Positions 52,280 through 60,887 of a stretch of DNA of 64,000 nucleotides are shown one piece after another; position 1 is the stretch's first letter, and each line of letters begins with the position of its first letter. The stretch is from Nocardioidaceae bacterium. Its GTDB lineage: Bacteria; Actinomycetota; Actinomycetes; Propionibacteriales; Nocardioidaceae. The stretch lies in assembly GCA_030447865.1 (NCBI GenBank), contig JAUJOD010000006.1, positions 1 through 64,000 on the forward strand. The letters run 5' to 3'. The position numbers and the translations under genes were made by a program. Below the pieces are notes generated by a model that was not told the DNA's origin, ran no database searches, and was given only the letters and a program-made list of their open reading frames with translations.

Positions 52280-53089
52280 GTGGACAAGCAGTGGATCCCG
52301 GCGCGGTTGCGAGAATCCCTTACCGCCCTTGTCGCCGCTTGTAAGGACGACCCTGGGGTCTTGGCTGCGTGGGTAGGAGGCTCCCTTGCGCGGGACACGG
52401 CAGACGATTGGAGTGACATTGACCTGCATCTCCTCGTAGCTCACCCCGAGGAGTTCGGCAGCGGCATCACCGACTGGTTCGCTCGAACGATGCCTGCGGT
52501 GTTGGCCGACGAGATCCCGGGCGTACCGGGTGGCTTCATGTTCGTGACGCCCGATTGGATCCACGTCGACGTCATCGTTCACGGCAGCCAGACGTTCTCT
52601 CAAGATGAGTTCCCCGCCCGGGTGCTGCTCGACCCCCACGGCCTCGTGCGAGACATCCCCGCGTCCGCTGAGCAGATGGTGGGCGAACCCTACCTCCCGC
52701 ACGATCAGATCCAGCTGTACCTCTACTTTATGGGCGTCACGGTCACCGTGATCCATCGGCGCGAGTGGCTTGCTCTCGCCCAAGGCGCTGCCGGCTTCAG
52801 GGATTCGCTCCTCATCCCGCTGATGCTCGCCGAGAACGGCGTTCGAAAGACCGATGGAGCCAAACGACTAAATCGCTACCTCACTGCCGAACAGATCGCA
52901 GCACTACAGGCGATCCCACCCATCGGCTCGAACCCCGAGCAGCTGATCAACGCCCATACAGCCATCGCCCGGGAATACCTCACACGAGGGCGTCGTCTCG
53001 CCGCAGCGCTCAATCAAACATGGCCCACAGCGCTCGAACAAGCCTCCCTCGCCCTCTGGCGACGCGAGCTCGGCATCAACCTTGAGTAG
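52280..53089 (+). CDS. Aminoglycoside adenylyltransferase-like nucleotidyltransferase
   Basis: 269 aa. AAWVGGSLARDTADDWSDID is the GS...D-x-D nucleotidyltransferase site, with a third Asp in IHVDVIVHG. The C-terminal half is helical (IQLYLYFMGVTVTVIHRREW, ALAQGAAGFRDSLLIPLMLA). Related to AadK/streptomycin adenylyltransferase-type proteins. GTG 52280 preceded by AAGGG. Intact and not next to a HEPN or XRE gene, so it is not a toxin-antitoxin partner. Confidence 0.75.
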   Translation: MDKQWIPARLRESLTALVAACKDDPGVLAAWVGGSLARDTADDWSDIDLHLLVAHPEEFGSGITDWFARTMPAVLADEIPGVPGGFMFVTPDWIHVDVIVHGSQTFSQDEFPARVLLDPHGLVRDIPASAEQMVGEPYLPHDQIQLYLYFMGVTVTVIHRREWLALAQGAAGFRDSLLIPLMLAENGVRKTDGAKRLNRYLTAEQIAALQAIPPIGSNPEQLINAHTAIAREYLTRGRRLAAALNQTWPTALEQASLALWRRELGINLE

Positions 53090-53239
53090 GCGGGGTATGA
53101 CACTGGCCCCGTCGCGGCGAGATGACGCACATTGCGACGTGACAGGTCACGTGCTCGGATCGCGGCGTAGAAACACGTTCTGCTGCGGGAACTGACTGCC
53201 TGGCTGGGGGGTTGACGTGCGTCGTGATTGAGTGGCCGC

Positions 53240-53916
53240 GTGTTCACGACGATCTTGCTGGACCTGGACGGCGTGCTCAAGGTGCCTGATCACGGCTGGA
53301 TCTTGGCCACGATGGACGACCTGGGCTTCTCAGTCAGCCTGGAACAGGCCGAGTCGTGCCATTACCTCGGGATCAGGCGGTTCGACGAATCTGCACGCCA
53401 GCCGCTTCGGCAGGACTACGAACGGTGCTATCCCGAAGGGGTACGTGCGCGTTTCGACCAAGAGATCTCAACGCATAGCGGACGATCTCAGGATCTGGCT
53501 TGGACAGACCGACGACCGAGGACTCGACCACCAACGCCAGCGGCCCACCGGCTACCTGGGTCAGTTCGTGGTGTGTGAGCCAGTCGACAGCACCTGGTCG
53601 TTGGTTCTGCGTGATCGCAGCCAGTTGGAGACCCGCAGCCGCCCACGCGCGCAGCGCGTTCGCCGAGCCAGGGGTCACCATGGAGCGTCGGAAGGCTGCA
53701 CCGAAGAGCAGGTGCTGCCTGACTTGTGGCCATTGCGGTGTCGGCACTCCAAGCGCCTGAGATGAAGCGGTGTACGTCGGCGACGGCCTTCGCTTGGATG
53801 CACCGGCAGCCTGTGGAGCAGGAGTCTCCTTCATCCACCTGACGCCTCTCGGAGACTGCTCCTGTGCCCATCCTCATCTGCGCGGAGTTGGCAGTGACGA
53901 CCTGCCCGTTGATTGA
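53240..53916 (+). pseudogene. HAD-family hydrolase with its middle segment inverted
   Basis: The plus strand encodes the N-terminus (FTTILLDLDGVLKVPDHGWI, then LRQDYERCYPEGVRARFDQ) up to about 53460 and the C-terminus (DEAVYVGDGLRLDAPAACGA, GVSFIHLTPLGDC) from 53761 to 53916. The central part is present but on the minus strand between about 53755 and 53465: RQHLLFGAAFRRSMVTPGSA, LQLAAITQNQ, VVGLSKPDPEIVRYALRSLG. Together the three parts make one ordinary HAD phosphatase of about 210 aa with DxD, Ser/Thr, Lys and GD motifs. GAGATCTC (left junction) and GAGAT (right junction, near 53758) may have been the crossover points. Confidence 0.75.
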
Positions 53917-54097
53917 TAACCCAGCAGCTACGCCAGGCCGCAGCTTCCTGGCGCGCTCGTTGCGGCAGACGAGTACGTCTGTTGAGTCGCGAGAGGAACG
54001 CCGCAGTGCGACGGCTCTTGCCCATTGCCTCAGAGCCCGAGACGGCGAAGGCCTCCTGACTCGCGTTTCCGCAGTTCAGGAAGCCTTTGCACGGTTG

Positions 54098-54170
54098 TAG
54101 CCCCGACGGGATTCGAACCCGCGCTACCGCCTTGAGAGGGCGGCGTGCTAGGCCGCTACACAACGGGGCC
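54098..54170 (-). tRNA. tRNA-Glu (CTC)
   Basis: 73 nt. Acceptor GGCCCCG pairs with CGGGGCT (one G-U). The anticodon loop contains CTC and the T-arm reads GGTTCGAATCCC. No encoded CCA. Next to tRNA-Gln and in the neighbourhood of gltX, as in other actinobacteria. Confidence 0.95.
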
Positions 54171-54216
54171 ATCGAGCGGACGAGACTGTATCGGACCGCG
54201 GCCCGTTGTCTCATCG

Positions 54217-54288
54217 CTGGGGTACTAGGACTCGAACCTAGACTAACTGGACCAGAACCAGTCGGGCTGCCAATTACCCCATACCCCA
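54217..54288 (-). tRNA. tRNA-Gln (CTG)
   Basis: 72 nt. Acceptor TGGGGTA pairs with TACCCCA, discriminator G. D-arm has the usual GGTAATTGGCAG, the anticodon loop TTCTGGT with CTG, T-arm GGTTCGAGTCC. Transcribed toward tRNA-Glu, 46 bp apart. Confidence 0.96.
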
Positions 54289-54460
54289 TGGGTAGTCGGC
54301 GCCCGCTCGGACGCCGACGCCCGACGATACCGGAGGCGACTGACGGGTTCCAAAGCGCCGCCGAGGGCTAACTCGAGGCGGTCTTGGCTGCTGGGTAAAC
54401 AACGGGCTTGAGTCCGGTCTAGGCGAGTTGCTTCCCCGCGCTATGGCTGGCTGGCGAGGG

Positions 54461-55627
54461 TCACCGCTGGTAGCGGATCAGTTGGCCGGCTTGCTTTGCC
54501 GCGAGATTCAGCGCAGGGCCGAGCTCAGCGTCCACCGCGGCTTGCATCTCAGCATCCATCACGACCGCGGCTGACTCGGCCGGCCTGCTCGCGAGCAGCC
54601 GGATGCGCAACGGCGTCGCCGGATGAGAGTCGTCGATGCGGCTTGCCTGCATGGGCGGCGCCGACCGGCGACGGAGAACGTCCTCCTGCGAGAGAGCGGC
54701 CATGTCCGCCGACACCATCGCCCACATGTCCGGGCGGTCCGGGCTCACAGCCGCTCTGGTCATAGCCGTTTCCACCCTCGGTTCGCTGAGAAGCACATCG
54801 AGCAGGGCCAACGCGCCGTCGCTCCCGCCCGCTCTCGCGGCGTCCAGATCGGCCAGGTACTCCTGGCGCTGGCGAGCTGGTGCATTGATCCAGGCGATCA
54901 CGATGAGGTAGGCCATGATCAGTGCGCGAAGCGGTGCCATCAGATACGTCTGGACGAAGTCGACTCCCCCGTACACGACGTTCCGCATCCCGCCGGCGAT
55001 ATCAAGCCAGTGGAAGAGGGTCTCCTCAGCGCTGCCAACCCACCGACTATGGGTGAGATCACCGTGCGCGAAATGCCCTAACTCGTGACCGATGAGCGCC
55101 ACCCGCGCCTGCGGCGAGGCAGCAACCCAGAGCGGCGCCCCGAGACCGAGGATGCGACGCCGCCGCCACCCAGCGTGGAAGGCGAATGCGTTGAACGAGT
55201 CGACGATCAGGACCTCGTGCGGCATTGGCGCGCCGTTGGTTCCGGCTACCGCCCGCAGCAACCCAAACAGTTCCGGTGAGTCGGCGCTGGTCAGCAGTAC
55301 GACGTGCGGTGGCCGTCTCGGCGCCTGCGGCCGGATGCCGATGGCGACTAGCAGGAGCGCGACACCGAGTCCGCGGACCATCCAGTTGTCTCCGCGCACG
55401 AGCAACACCAGGCCGCCGAGCGCCGCGGCGATGGTCAGGGCATGGACGGGCAGGACTACAAGGAAGGCCAGCAGTTGCCACCAGAACGTCACGCCACGAC
55501 TGCCTGGTCGAGCTCCACCGAGCCGAGCCAAGTGCCGCTCGGCCATCCGGTCCACCAGGTCGCGCTCCACGCGTTGCAGCCAGTTCGGCCGGGCGTCGAG
55601 GTCGGTGGCCACTCCCCGATTCTGCAC
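54461..55627 (-). CDS. M48-family (HtpX-like) membrane metalloprotease
   Basis: 388 aa. Two N-terminal membrane helices (FWWQLLAFLVVLPVHALTIA and WMVRGLGVALLLVAIGI), the zinc motif HELGH (in VALIGHELGHFAHGD) and the downstream Glu in RQEYLADLDAA. M48 proteases clear damaged membrane proteins. A further amphipathic segment (RALIMAYLIVIAWINAPAR) precedes the third ligand. ATG 55627 was taken. Intact, single gene downstream of the tRNAs. Confidence 0.88.
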   Translation of the reverse strand: MQNRGVATDLDARPNWLQRVERDLVDRMAERHLARLGGARPGSRGVTFWWQLLAFLVVLPVHALTIAAALGGLVLLVRGDNWMVRGLGVALLLVAIGIRPQAPRRPPHVVLLTSADSPELFGLLRAVAGTNGAPMPHEVLIVDSFNAFAFHAGWRRRRILGLGAPLWVAASPQARVALIGHELGHFAHGDLTHSRWVGSAEETLFHWLDIAGGMRNVVYGGVDFVQTYLMAPLRALIMAYLIVIAWINAPARQRQEYLADLDAARAGGSDGALALLDVLLSEPRVETAMTRAAVSPDRPDMWAMVSADMAALSQEDVLRRRSAPPMQASRIDDSHPATPLRIRLLASRPAESAAVVMDAEMQAAVDAELGPALNLAAKQAGQLIRYQR

Positions 55628-55820
55628 ACAATGCCCAACCGTGCGGCCGTGGGTCAGAGGCGCGCGACGTACTGATGGACTGACGTAGAGGCGCGAAGCC
55701 CCTCCCCCGACCGATCCGCGCGACAGGTAAACGAAATGTCATCTGGTGGCACTTTATTCACCCGCGGCGTCGCGGCCGGACACTCGCCGATAAGCGGGGA
55801 GCTTCTCGGTGGTCGACGAG

Positions 55821-56735
55821 TCAGCCGGCTGCCCAATAGTCGGCAGAGTCAAGGTTCTGGATCTCCACTCCCTGGGGAACGTACTTGGCCATCGCACAGT
55901 TCCTGCGGATGAGTTCCGCCTCCGCGCGGTCGCCGGTGGTCTCGTCGGCGACCGACCGCCATATCTCGTTGGCCCGGAAGTAGTTCCCGTCGAGCCGGTA
56001 GAAGCGCTCGTTGGCGCCGTACACGTGGTATCTCGGCTGCGGTCGGTCGGCCCGCAGCTCACCCTCGAGGTAGCGCTCCCCAACTTTGACGCGCAGCTGG
56101 AACGTCGTTTCGGTGTCGTTGCGGATTTGCAGGTCGACGTAGTTGTAGACGATGCTGCAGCCGGTGCCCCAGGGCAGCACGCGGTCGTTGTCGGGGAACG
56201 GGTCATAGGAGTGCTCGGAGCGGTCGGTCACGGTCAGGTCGCTGTGCAGCACCATCCAGTGCAGCAGGTTGGCCAGCTGGCAGATGCCGCCACCGACGCC
56301 GGGCACCACATCGCCGTTCGAGAGCCGCATTCCGTCGAGGTAGCCACGACGGCGAGTGCAGTTTCCCACCACCTTGTTGAACGAGAACGTCTCTCCCGGC
56401 TTGATCAGCAAGCCGTCGACGCGTCCGGCCGCCAGCATCAGGTTGGTGACCTTGTTGTGCTGCAGGTACATCTCAGACTCCCCGAGCTGCCGCAGCAACA
56501 GGGACTGGTGCGCTATCACGAGCACCGGCAGGTCGTCGTACGACGTGTCGCTCGCCCAGCGGGCATCGGAGCGGACCCAGGCGAGCCGGCGACGGGCTCG
56601 GTTGACCGCCACCGCCACCGGGTAGAGCCACGGATGCCGCTGGGAGAGCCGCTGTTTGCGCGCGGCCAACTGGCGCATCCGCGCCAGGTCAGGGCGCGGT
56701 GGCTCGACCTGGCTCTGTGTTCGCTCGCTGGTCAA
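55821..56735 (-). CDS. VanW-family protein
   Basis: 304 aa. LIKPGETFSFNKVVGNCTRR, DVVPGVGGGICQLANLLHWM and TVTDRSEHSYDPFPD are the VanW signature blocks (PGExFSxN, GGGxCQL). VanW-type proteins occur in vancomycin-resistance clusters and in many actinobacteria without resistance; the biochemical role is unknown. The start codon seems to be TTG 56735; no ribosome site is obvious. No van genes nearby, so no resistance call. Confidence 0.88.
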   Translation of the reverse strand: MTSERTQSQVEPPRPDLARMRQLAARKQRLSQRHPWLYPVAVAVNRARRRLAWVRSDARWASDTSYDDLPVLVIAHQSLLLRQLGESEMYLQHNKVTNLMLAAGRVDGLLIKPGETFSFNKVVGNCTRRRGYLDGMRLSNGDVVPGVGGGICQLANLLHWMVLHSDLTVTDRSEHSYDPFPDNDRVLPWGTGCSIVYNYVDLQIRNDTETTFQLRVKVGERYLEGELRADRPQPRYHVYGANERFYRLDGNYFRANEIWRSVADETTGDRAEAELIRRNCAMAKYVPQGVEIQNLDSADYWAAG

Positions 56736-56805
56736 CCCGCGTCACCTCTACCTGCAGACTGGCCCATACCGGTCAGACGCACAAGAGCGCCCGTTCAGTT
56801 GCCCG

Positions 56806-57726
56806 TCAGTTGTACGCCGCTCGGCGCCGTGCGACGGCGAGCAGCCACGGTACGACGATGGCAAGCAGCACCGCGTCGACGATCAGCGGCAGCCAGGAGA
56901 CCGCCTCGGGGTCAAGGGCCTCGTCCACGGTGCCCAGCAGACCCGTCGGCACGAGGACGGCGATGTTCTTGACCGCGTGGACGGCGATGCTCGCCTCGAG
57001 CCCACCGGTCTTGACGGCCAGGAACGCCAACGCGACGCCCAGCAGCAGCCGGTCGGCGAACAGCTGCGGGTCGAACTGGAGGTGGGCGACCGCGAAGAGC
57101 AGCCCGCTCAGCCCGCAGCACACGCTCACCGGCAACCGGGTAGAGCCGAGCCCCTGCAGCAGCAGCCCCCGGAACACGTACTCCTCCCCCGCTGCCTGCA
57201 GCGGCGTCGTGAGCACAACGACGACCAGGAACGCCCAAACAGAGAGGTCGAGCGGCCCCTTCCGGGTCGCGATGGCGCCGGCAGTGCCCGCGAGGAGCAG
57301 CAGCGACCACACAGCGAGCGCGATTGCGGTGCACGTGAGCAGCCACCGCCAGCGCAGACCCGGCTTGATGGACGACAGCCAGCGGGGGCGGACGCCGTAC
57401 AACACTCGGGCGAGAACGGCGGCGAGCCCGATGAGCGCGGCCAAGCCAAGGTTGAGGCCGAGCATCTCACCGGCGTTGACGCCGTTGGAGATGTCGAAGT
57501 CGAAGTCGCGGAAACCGAGCAGGTGGGCGCCAGCGAACACTCCCGCGAAGGCAAGCAGCGGCAGGACGAGCAGGCCGGCGACGCTGCCGAACACGGCGAC
57601 CACCAACCGCCACAGTCCGCCGCCAGTGGGAGTCAAGACCCGCAGGTACGGCGTGCCTGGGAGCGGTGTGCGCGGTGCTGCCGTCACTGCACTGTTGTCT
57701 GCGCTGTCACAGGGCGGCGGCGCCAA
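56806..57726 (-). CDS. CPBP-family intramembrane glutamic protease
   Basis: 306 aa with about eight membrane helices. AAGEEYVFRGLLLQGLG is the EExxxR motif and VAVDHLQF-like GLLFAVAHLQFDPQLF gives the second motif His; a later FLAVKTGGLEASIAVHAVKN carries the third. Members (Rce1/ABI family) cleave prenylated or other membrane peptides or protect from bacteriocins. The ATG at 57726 overlaps the gltX stop by 20 nt; an internal start would avoid this. Downstream of gltX in the same direction. Confidence 0.88.
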   Translation of the reverse strand: MAPPPCDSADNSAVTAAPRTPLPGTPYLRVLTPTGGGLWRLVVAVFGSVAGLLVLPLLAFAGVFAGAHLLGFRDFDFDISNGVNAGEMLGLNLGLAALIGLAAVLARVLYGVRPRWLSSIKPGLRWRWLLTCTAIALAVWSLLLLAGTAGAIATRKGPLDLSVWAFLVVVVLTTPLQAAGEEYVFRGLLLQGLGSTRLPVSVCCGLSGLLFAVAHLQFDPQLFADRLLLGVALAFLAVKTGGLEASIAVHAVKNIAVLVPTGLLGTVDEALDPEAVSWLPLIVDAVLLAIVVPWLLAVARRRAAYN

Positions 57727-59215
57727 GCCGTTTCAGCGACCGCTCGCGCCCGAGCAACTCCAGTGACTCGAACAGGGGCGGAGAGATGCGACGCCCGGTC
57801 ACCGCAACGCGGACCGGCCCGAACGCGTTGCGCGGTTTGAGCCCCATGCCGTCGACCAGTACGGCGCGCAACGCCGCCTCGATCGAGGCGGTGTCCCATC
57901 CGTCGACCTGGCTCAGCGCGTCGTAGGACGCTTGGGCGACGGTCTTGCCGTCGCCGGTCAGCATCTTGGACGCGGCGTCCGGGTCGAGCCTGAACTTCTC
58001 CTCGGGCACGAAGAGGAAGCCGAGCATGTCGACGGCCTCGCCCAAGGTGGTGCTGCGTTCCTGCACCAGCGGAGTCGCCGCGATAAGCATCGCTTCATCT
58101 TCCGCATCGACCGGGTCGGCCAAGAGTCCCGCCCGCTGCAGGTAGGGCACCAGGCGGGCGGCGAGATCGGCCGCGGGAAGCGCTCGCAGGTGTGCGGCGT
58201 TGATCGCCTCGCACTTCTTCAGGTCGAATCGTGCGGGGTTGGGGTTGACCCGTCGGATGTCGAAGGCGGCGACCATCTCATCCATCGTGAAGACGTCGCG
58301 GTCCTCGGCGATGCCCCACCCGAGCAGGGCCAGGTAGTTGAGCAGGCCTTCGGGCAGGAATCCGCGGTCGATGTACTCGGCCAGCCCCGAGCCTTTGTCG
58401 CGTTTGGAGAGTTTCCTGGTGCCCTCGCCCACGACTACCGGCAGATGCCCGAACCGTGGCGAGCCTGAGCCAATGCCCAGCCGCGACAGCGCGCCGTACA
58501 GGGCGATCTGGCGAGGAGTCGAGGACAGCAGGTCCTCACCGCGCAGCACGTGGGTGATCTGCATGAGCGCGTCGTCGACGGGGTTGACCAGCGTGTAGAG
58601 CGGGTGGCCGGTGGCGCGCACCAGCACATAGTCGGGGACGTGCTCGGCCTGGAACGTGATGTCACCGCGGACCAGGTCGCTGAACGTGATGGGGTCGTCG
58701 GGCATCCGAAACCGCAGCACCGGCTTGCGGCCCTCGGCCTGGTAACCGGCCACCTGCTCGTCGGTCAGCGAGCGGCAGTGGCCGTCGTACCCCGACGTTC
58801 GGCCCGCGGCGAGCGCGGCGTCACGCCGCTCGTCGAGCTCAGCCCGGGAGCAGTAGCAGCCGTACGCCGCGCCAGCGTCATGCAGGCGGGCGGCGATGTC
58901 GGCGTAGATGTCGAGCCGCTGCGACTGCACGTACGGCGCGAACGGCCCGCCCACCTCGGGCCCCTCGTCCCAGTCGATGCCCAGCCAGTGCAGCGAGTCC
59001 AGCACGGACGCCACACCTGTCTCGGTGTTGCGCGCCTCGTCGGTGTCTTCGATGCGCAGCACCAAGGTGCCGCCGAAGTGACGCGCGAACGCCCAGTTGA
59101 AGAGCCCGCTGCGCACGCTCCCCACGTGCAGCGAACCGGTCGGCGATGGCGGAAACCGCACCCTCACCTGGTCTGGAGGGATGGCGCCCAAGACGTCCGT
59201 GGGAGCCTCAGTCAC
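57707..59215 (-). CDS. gltX: Glutamyl-tRNA synthetase
   Basis: 502 aa. Class I synthetase: FPPSPTGSLHVGSVRSGLFN (HIGH motif as HVGS), LVLRIEDTDEARN, LLSSTPRQIALYGALSRLGI and RKLSKRDKGSGLAEYID (KMSKS motif as KLSKR). Charges tRNA-Glu and, in most actinobacteria, also tRNA-Gln for later amidation; both tRNAs are encoded close by. GTG 59215 overlaps the stop of the FAH-family gene by 8 nt. Intact. Confidence 0.97.
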   Translation of the reverse strand: MTEAPTDVLGAIPPDQVRVRFPPSPTGSLHVGSVRSGLFNWAFARHFGGTLVLRIEDTDEARNTETGVASVLDSLHWLGIDWDEGPEVGGPFAPYVQSQRLDIYADIAARLHDAGAAYGCYCSRAELDERRDAALAAGRTSGYDGHCRSLTDEQVAGYQAEGRKPVLRFRMPDDPITFSDLVRGDITFQAEHVPDYVLVRATGHPLYTLVNPVDDALMQITHVLRGEDLLSSTPRQIALYGALSRLGIGSGSPRFGHLPVVVGEGTRKLSKRDKGSGLAEYIDRGFLPEGLLNYLALLGWGIAEDRDVFTMDEMVAAFDIRRVNPNPARFDLKKCEAINAAHLRALPAADLAARLVPYLQRAGLLADPVDAEDEAMLIAATPLVQERSTTLGEAVDMLGFLFVPEEKFRLDPDAASKMLTGDGKTVAQASYDALSQVDGWDTASIEAALRAVLVDGMGLKPRNAFGPVRVAVTGRRISPPLFESLELLGRERSLKRLGAAAL

Positions 59216-59987
59216 GGGCGACCACCTGGTTGGTCAAGGTGCCGATGCCGTCGACGGTGACCGAGACGTCGTCGCCAGGCTGCATCGGGCCAACGCCCTC
59301 CGGCGTACCGGTCAGCACCACGTCACCCGGAAGCAGGGTCATGAACGACGTCACGTGGGCCAGGATCGCCGCAACGTCGTGCAGCATCAAGCTCGTGCTT
59401 GCCGACTGCTTACGTACACCGTTCAGGTCGGTCGTCACGGTCACGTCGGAGGGGTCTAGGTCGGTCTCGATCCACGGGCCGAGCGGGCAGAACGAGTCAA
59501 AGCCCTTTGCGCGCGCCCACTGGCCGTCGGTCCGCTGCAGATCGCGGGCGGTGACGTCGTTGCCGACGGTGTAGCCGTAGATGACCTCGCCGGCGCGCTC
59601 CAGTGGCAGGTCGCGGCAGATGCGGCCGATGACCACGGCGAGCTCACCCTCAAAATGCACGTCGGAGCTTTGCGCCGGGTAGACGATCGGGTCGAACGGT
59701 CCGATCACCGAGGTGTTGGGTTTGAGGAACACCAGCGGCTCGGTGGGCGCCTCGTTCCCCAGCTCGGCGGCGTGGGCGGCGTAGTTGCGCCCGATGCCGA
59801 CCACCTTGCTGCGCGGGATGACCGGGGCGAGCAGGCGTACGTCGTCAAGCGGGAACTGCTCACCGGTCAGCTCGACGCCGCTGTAGAGCGGGTCACCGAC
59901 GACCGAGGCGACGATCTGGTCGCCGTCGCTGCCGCCGACAACGCCGTACGTCGGCTCGTCGCCGACCGTGAACCGAGCGATTCTCAC
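59208..59987 (-). CDS. Fumarylacetoacetate hydrolase-family protein
   Basis: 259 aa. VVGIGRNYAAHAAELGNEAP, VHFEGELAVVIGR (metal Glu residues), VIYGYTVGNDVTARDLQRTD, and LLPGDVVLTGTPEGVGPMQP: the FAH/HpcE signature. Such enzymes cleave or decarboxylate beta-diketo acids. GTG 59987 fits the family start; the longer frame is antisense to the next gene. Conserved next to gltX in actinobacteria, so probably a housekeeping oxaloacetate decarboxylase or acylpyruvase-like enzyme. Confidence 0.93.
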   Translation of the reverse strand: MRIARFTVGDEPTYGVVGGSDGDQIVASVVGDPLYSGVELTGEQFPLDDVRLLAPVIPRSKVVGIGRNYAAHAAELGNEAPTEPLVFLKPNTSVIGPFDPIVYPAQSSDVHFEGELAVVIGRICRDLPLERAGEVIYGYTVGNDVTARDLQRTDGQWARAKGFDSFCPLGPWIETDLDPSDVTVTTDLNGVRKQSASTSLMLHDVAAILAHVTSFMTLLPGDVVLTGTPEGVGPMQPGDDVSVTVDGIGTLTNQVVARD

Positions 59988-60035
59988 AGCCGCCCACCCT
60001 ACCGGCGGGGCGCGCCGCTCTACGCTGTGACCGTG

Positions 60036-60887
60036 ATGGACGCCGACACCTGGCACGCCAGGAAGAGCCGCCACGAGGAGCGGGTGGACGCCTGGATCGG
60101 ACCGCACCTGGACCGTCGCGGCCGCGGACTTTCGCATCCGGTCGAGGACTTCCTGTTCACCTACTACTCCTACCGTCCAGCGGCACTGCGCCGCTGGCAT
60201 CCGGGTCTCGGGGTGAGCTTGAGCGGTATCGGCGTCGAGGCGTTCCGGGTGGTCAAGGGGTACGTCGTTGAGGGCGGCCGCGCGTACGTCGACCCGCGCC
60301 AAGTGGCTGAGCGCCGGCTCCAGGTGGAGCGGATCAGGGATTTGCTCAAGGCCACGCAGAGCCGACCGCTGGCGCTGCGGTGCTTCGGCATGCACGAGTG
60401 GGCGATGGTCCACCAGCAGTCGGCTGACGAGGTGCGGCACAGCGCCTTTCCGCTGCGCCTCGGCGTGGAGAGAACCGCCGAGGTTGTCCGATCGCACCGC
60501 ATCAGCTGCACGCACTACGACGCGTTTCGCTTCTTCACCGCGGCAGCGCGCCCGCTGAACGCCGTACAACCAAGTCGGGAGACCCGAGTGCGCAACGAGC
60601 AGCCGGGCTGCCTGCACGTGTCGATGGACTGCTACAAGTGGGCGTACAAGCTCGCCCCGTTCACCTCCGCCGAGCTGGTCGCCGACTGCTTTGAGCTGGC
60701 TCGGGAGGTCCGGGTCACCGACATGCGCGCGGCGCCGTACGACCTGACCGAGCTCGGCGTCGAGCCGCTGCTGATCGAGACGGCGGCCGGCAAGGCAGAG
60801 TACGTCGCCCGGCAGCGCGAGTTCGCCGCTCGAGCCGGCCGGTTACGCACCCGCCTGCTCAGCGTGTGCGACGACGCCTTGGCCTAG
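60036..60887 (+). CDS. Actinobacterial '3-methyladenine DNA glycosylase'-type protein, real role uncertain
   Basis: 283 aa. SHPVEDFLFTYYSYRPAALR, RPLALRCFGMHEWAMVHQ, RISCTHYDAFRFFTAAARPL and CYKWAYKLAPFTSAELVADC belong to a conserved actinobacterial protein usually annotated as 3-methyladenine DNA glycosylase, though it lacks the HhH-GPD motif of AlkA. Many conserved His, Tyr and Trp residues suggest an enzyme. ATG 60036; the GTG directly before it is an alternative. Its end overlaps the ilvE stop by 4 nt (convergent). Confidence 0.7.
   Translation: MDADTWHARKSRHEERVDAWIGPHLDRRGRGLSHPVEDFLFTYYSYRPAALRRWHPGLGVSLSGIGVEAFRVVKGYVVEGGRAYVDPRQVAERRLQVERIRDLLKATQSRPLALRCFGMHEWAMVHQQSADEVRHSAFPLRLGVERTAEVVRSHRISCTHYDAFRFFTAAARPLNAVQPSRETRVRNEQPGCLHVSMDCYKWAYKLAPFTSAELVADCFELAREVRVTDMRAAPYDLTELGVEPLLIETAAGKAEYVARQREFAARAGRLRTRLLSVCDDALA

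Noticed and set aside
55821-56735. Vancomycin-resistance cluster from the VanW-like gene plus ddl
   Set aside because: ddl is a normal housekeeping ligase 19 kb away and no vanH/A/X genes occur; VanW-family genes are common without resistance.
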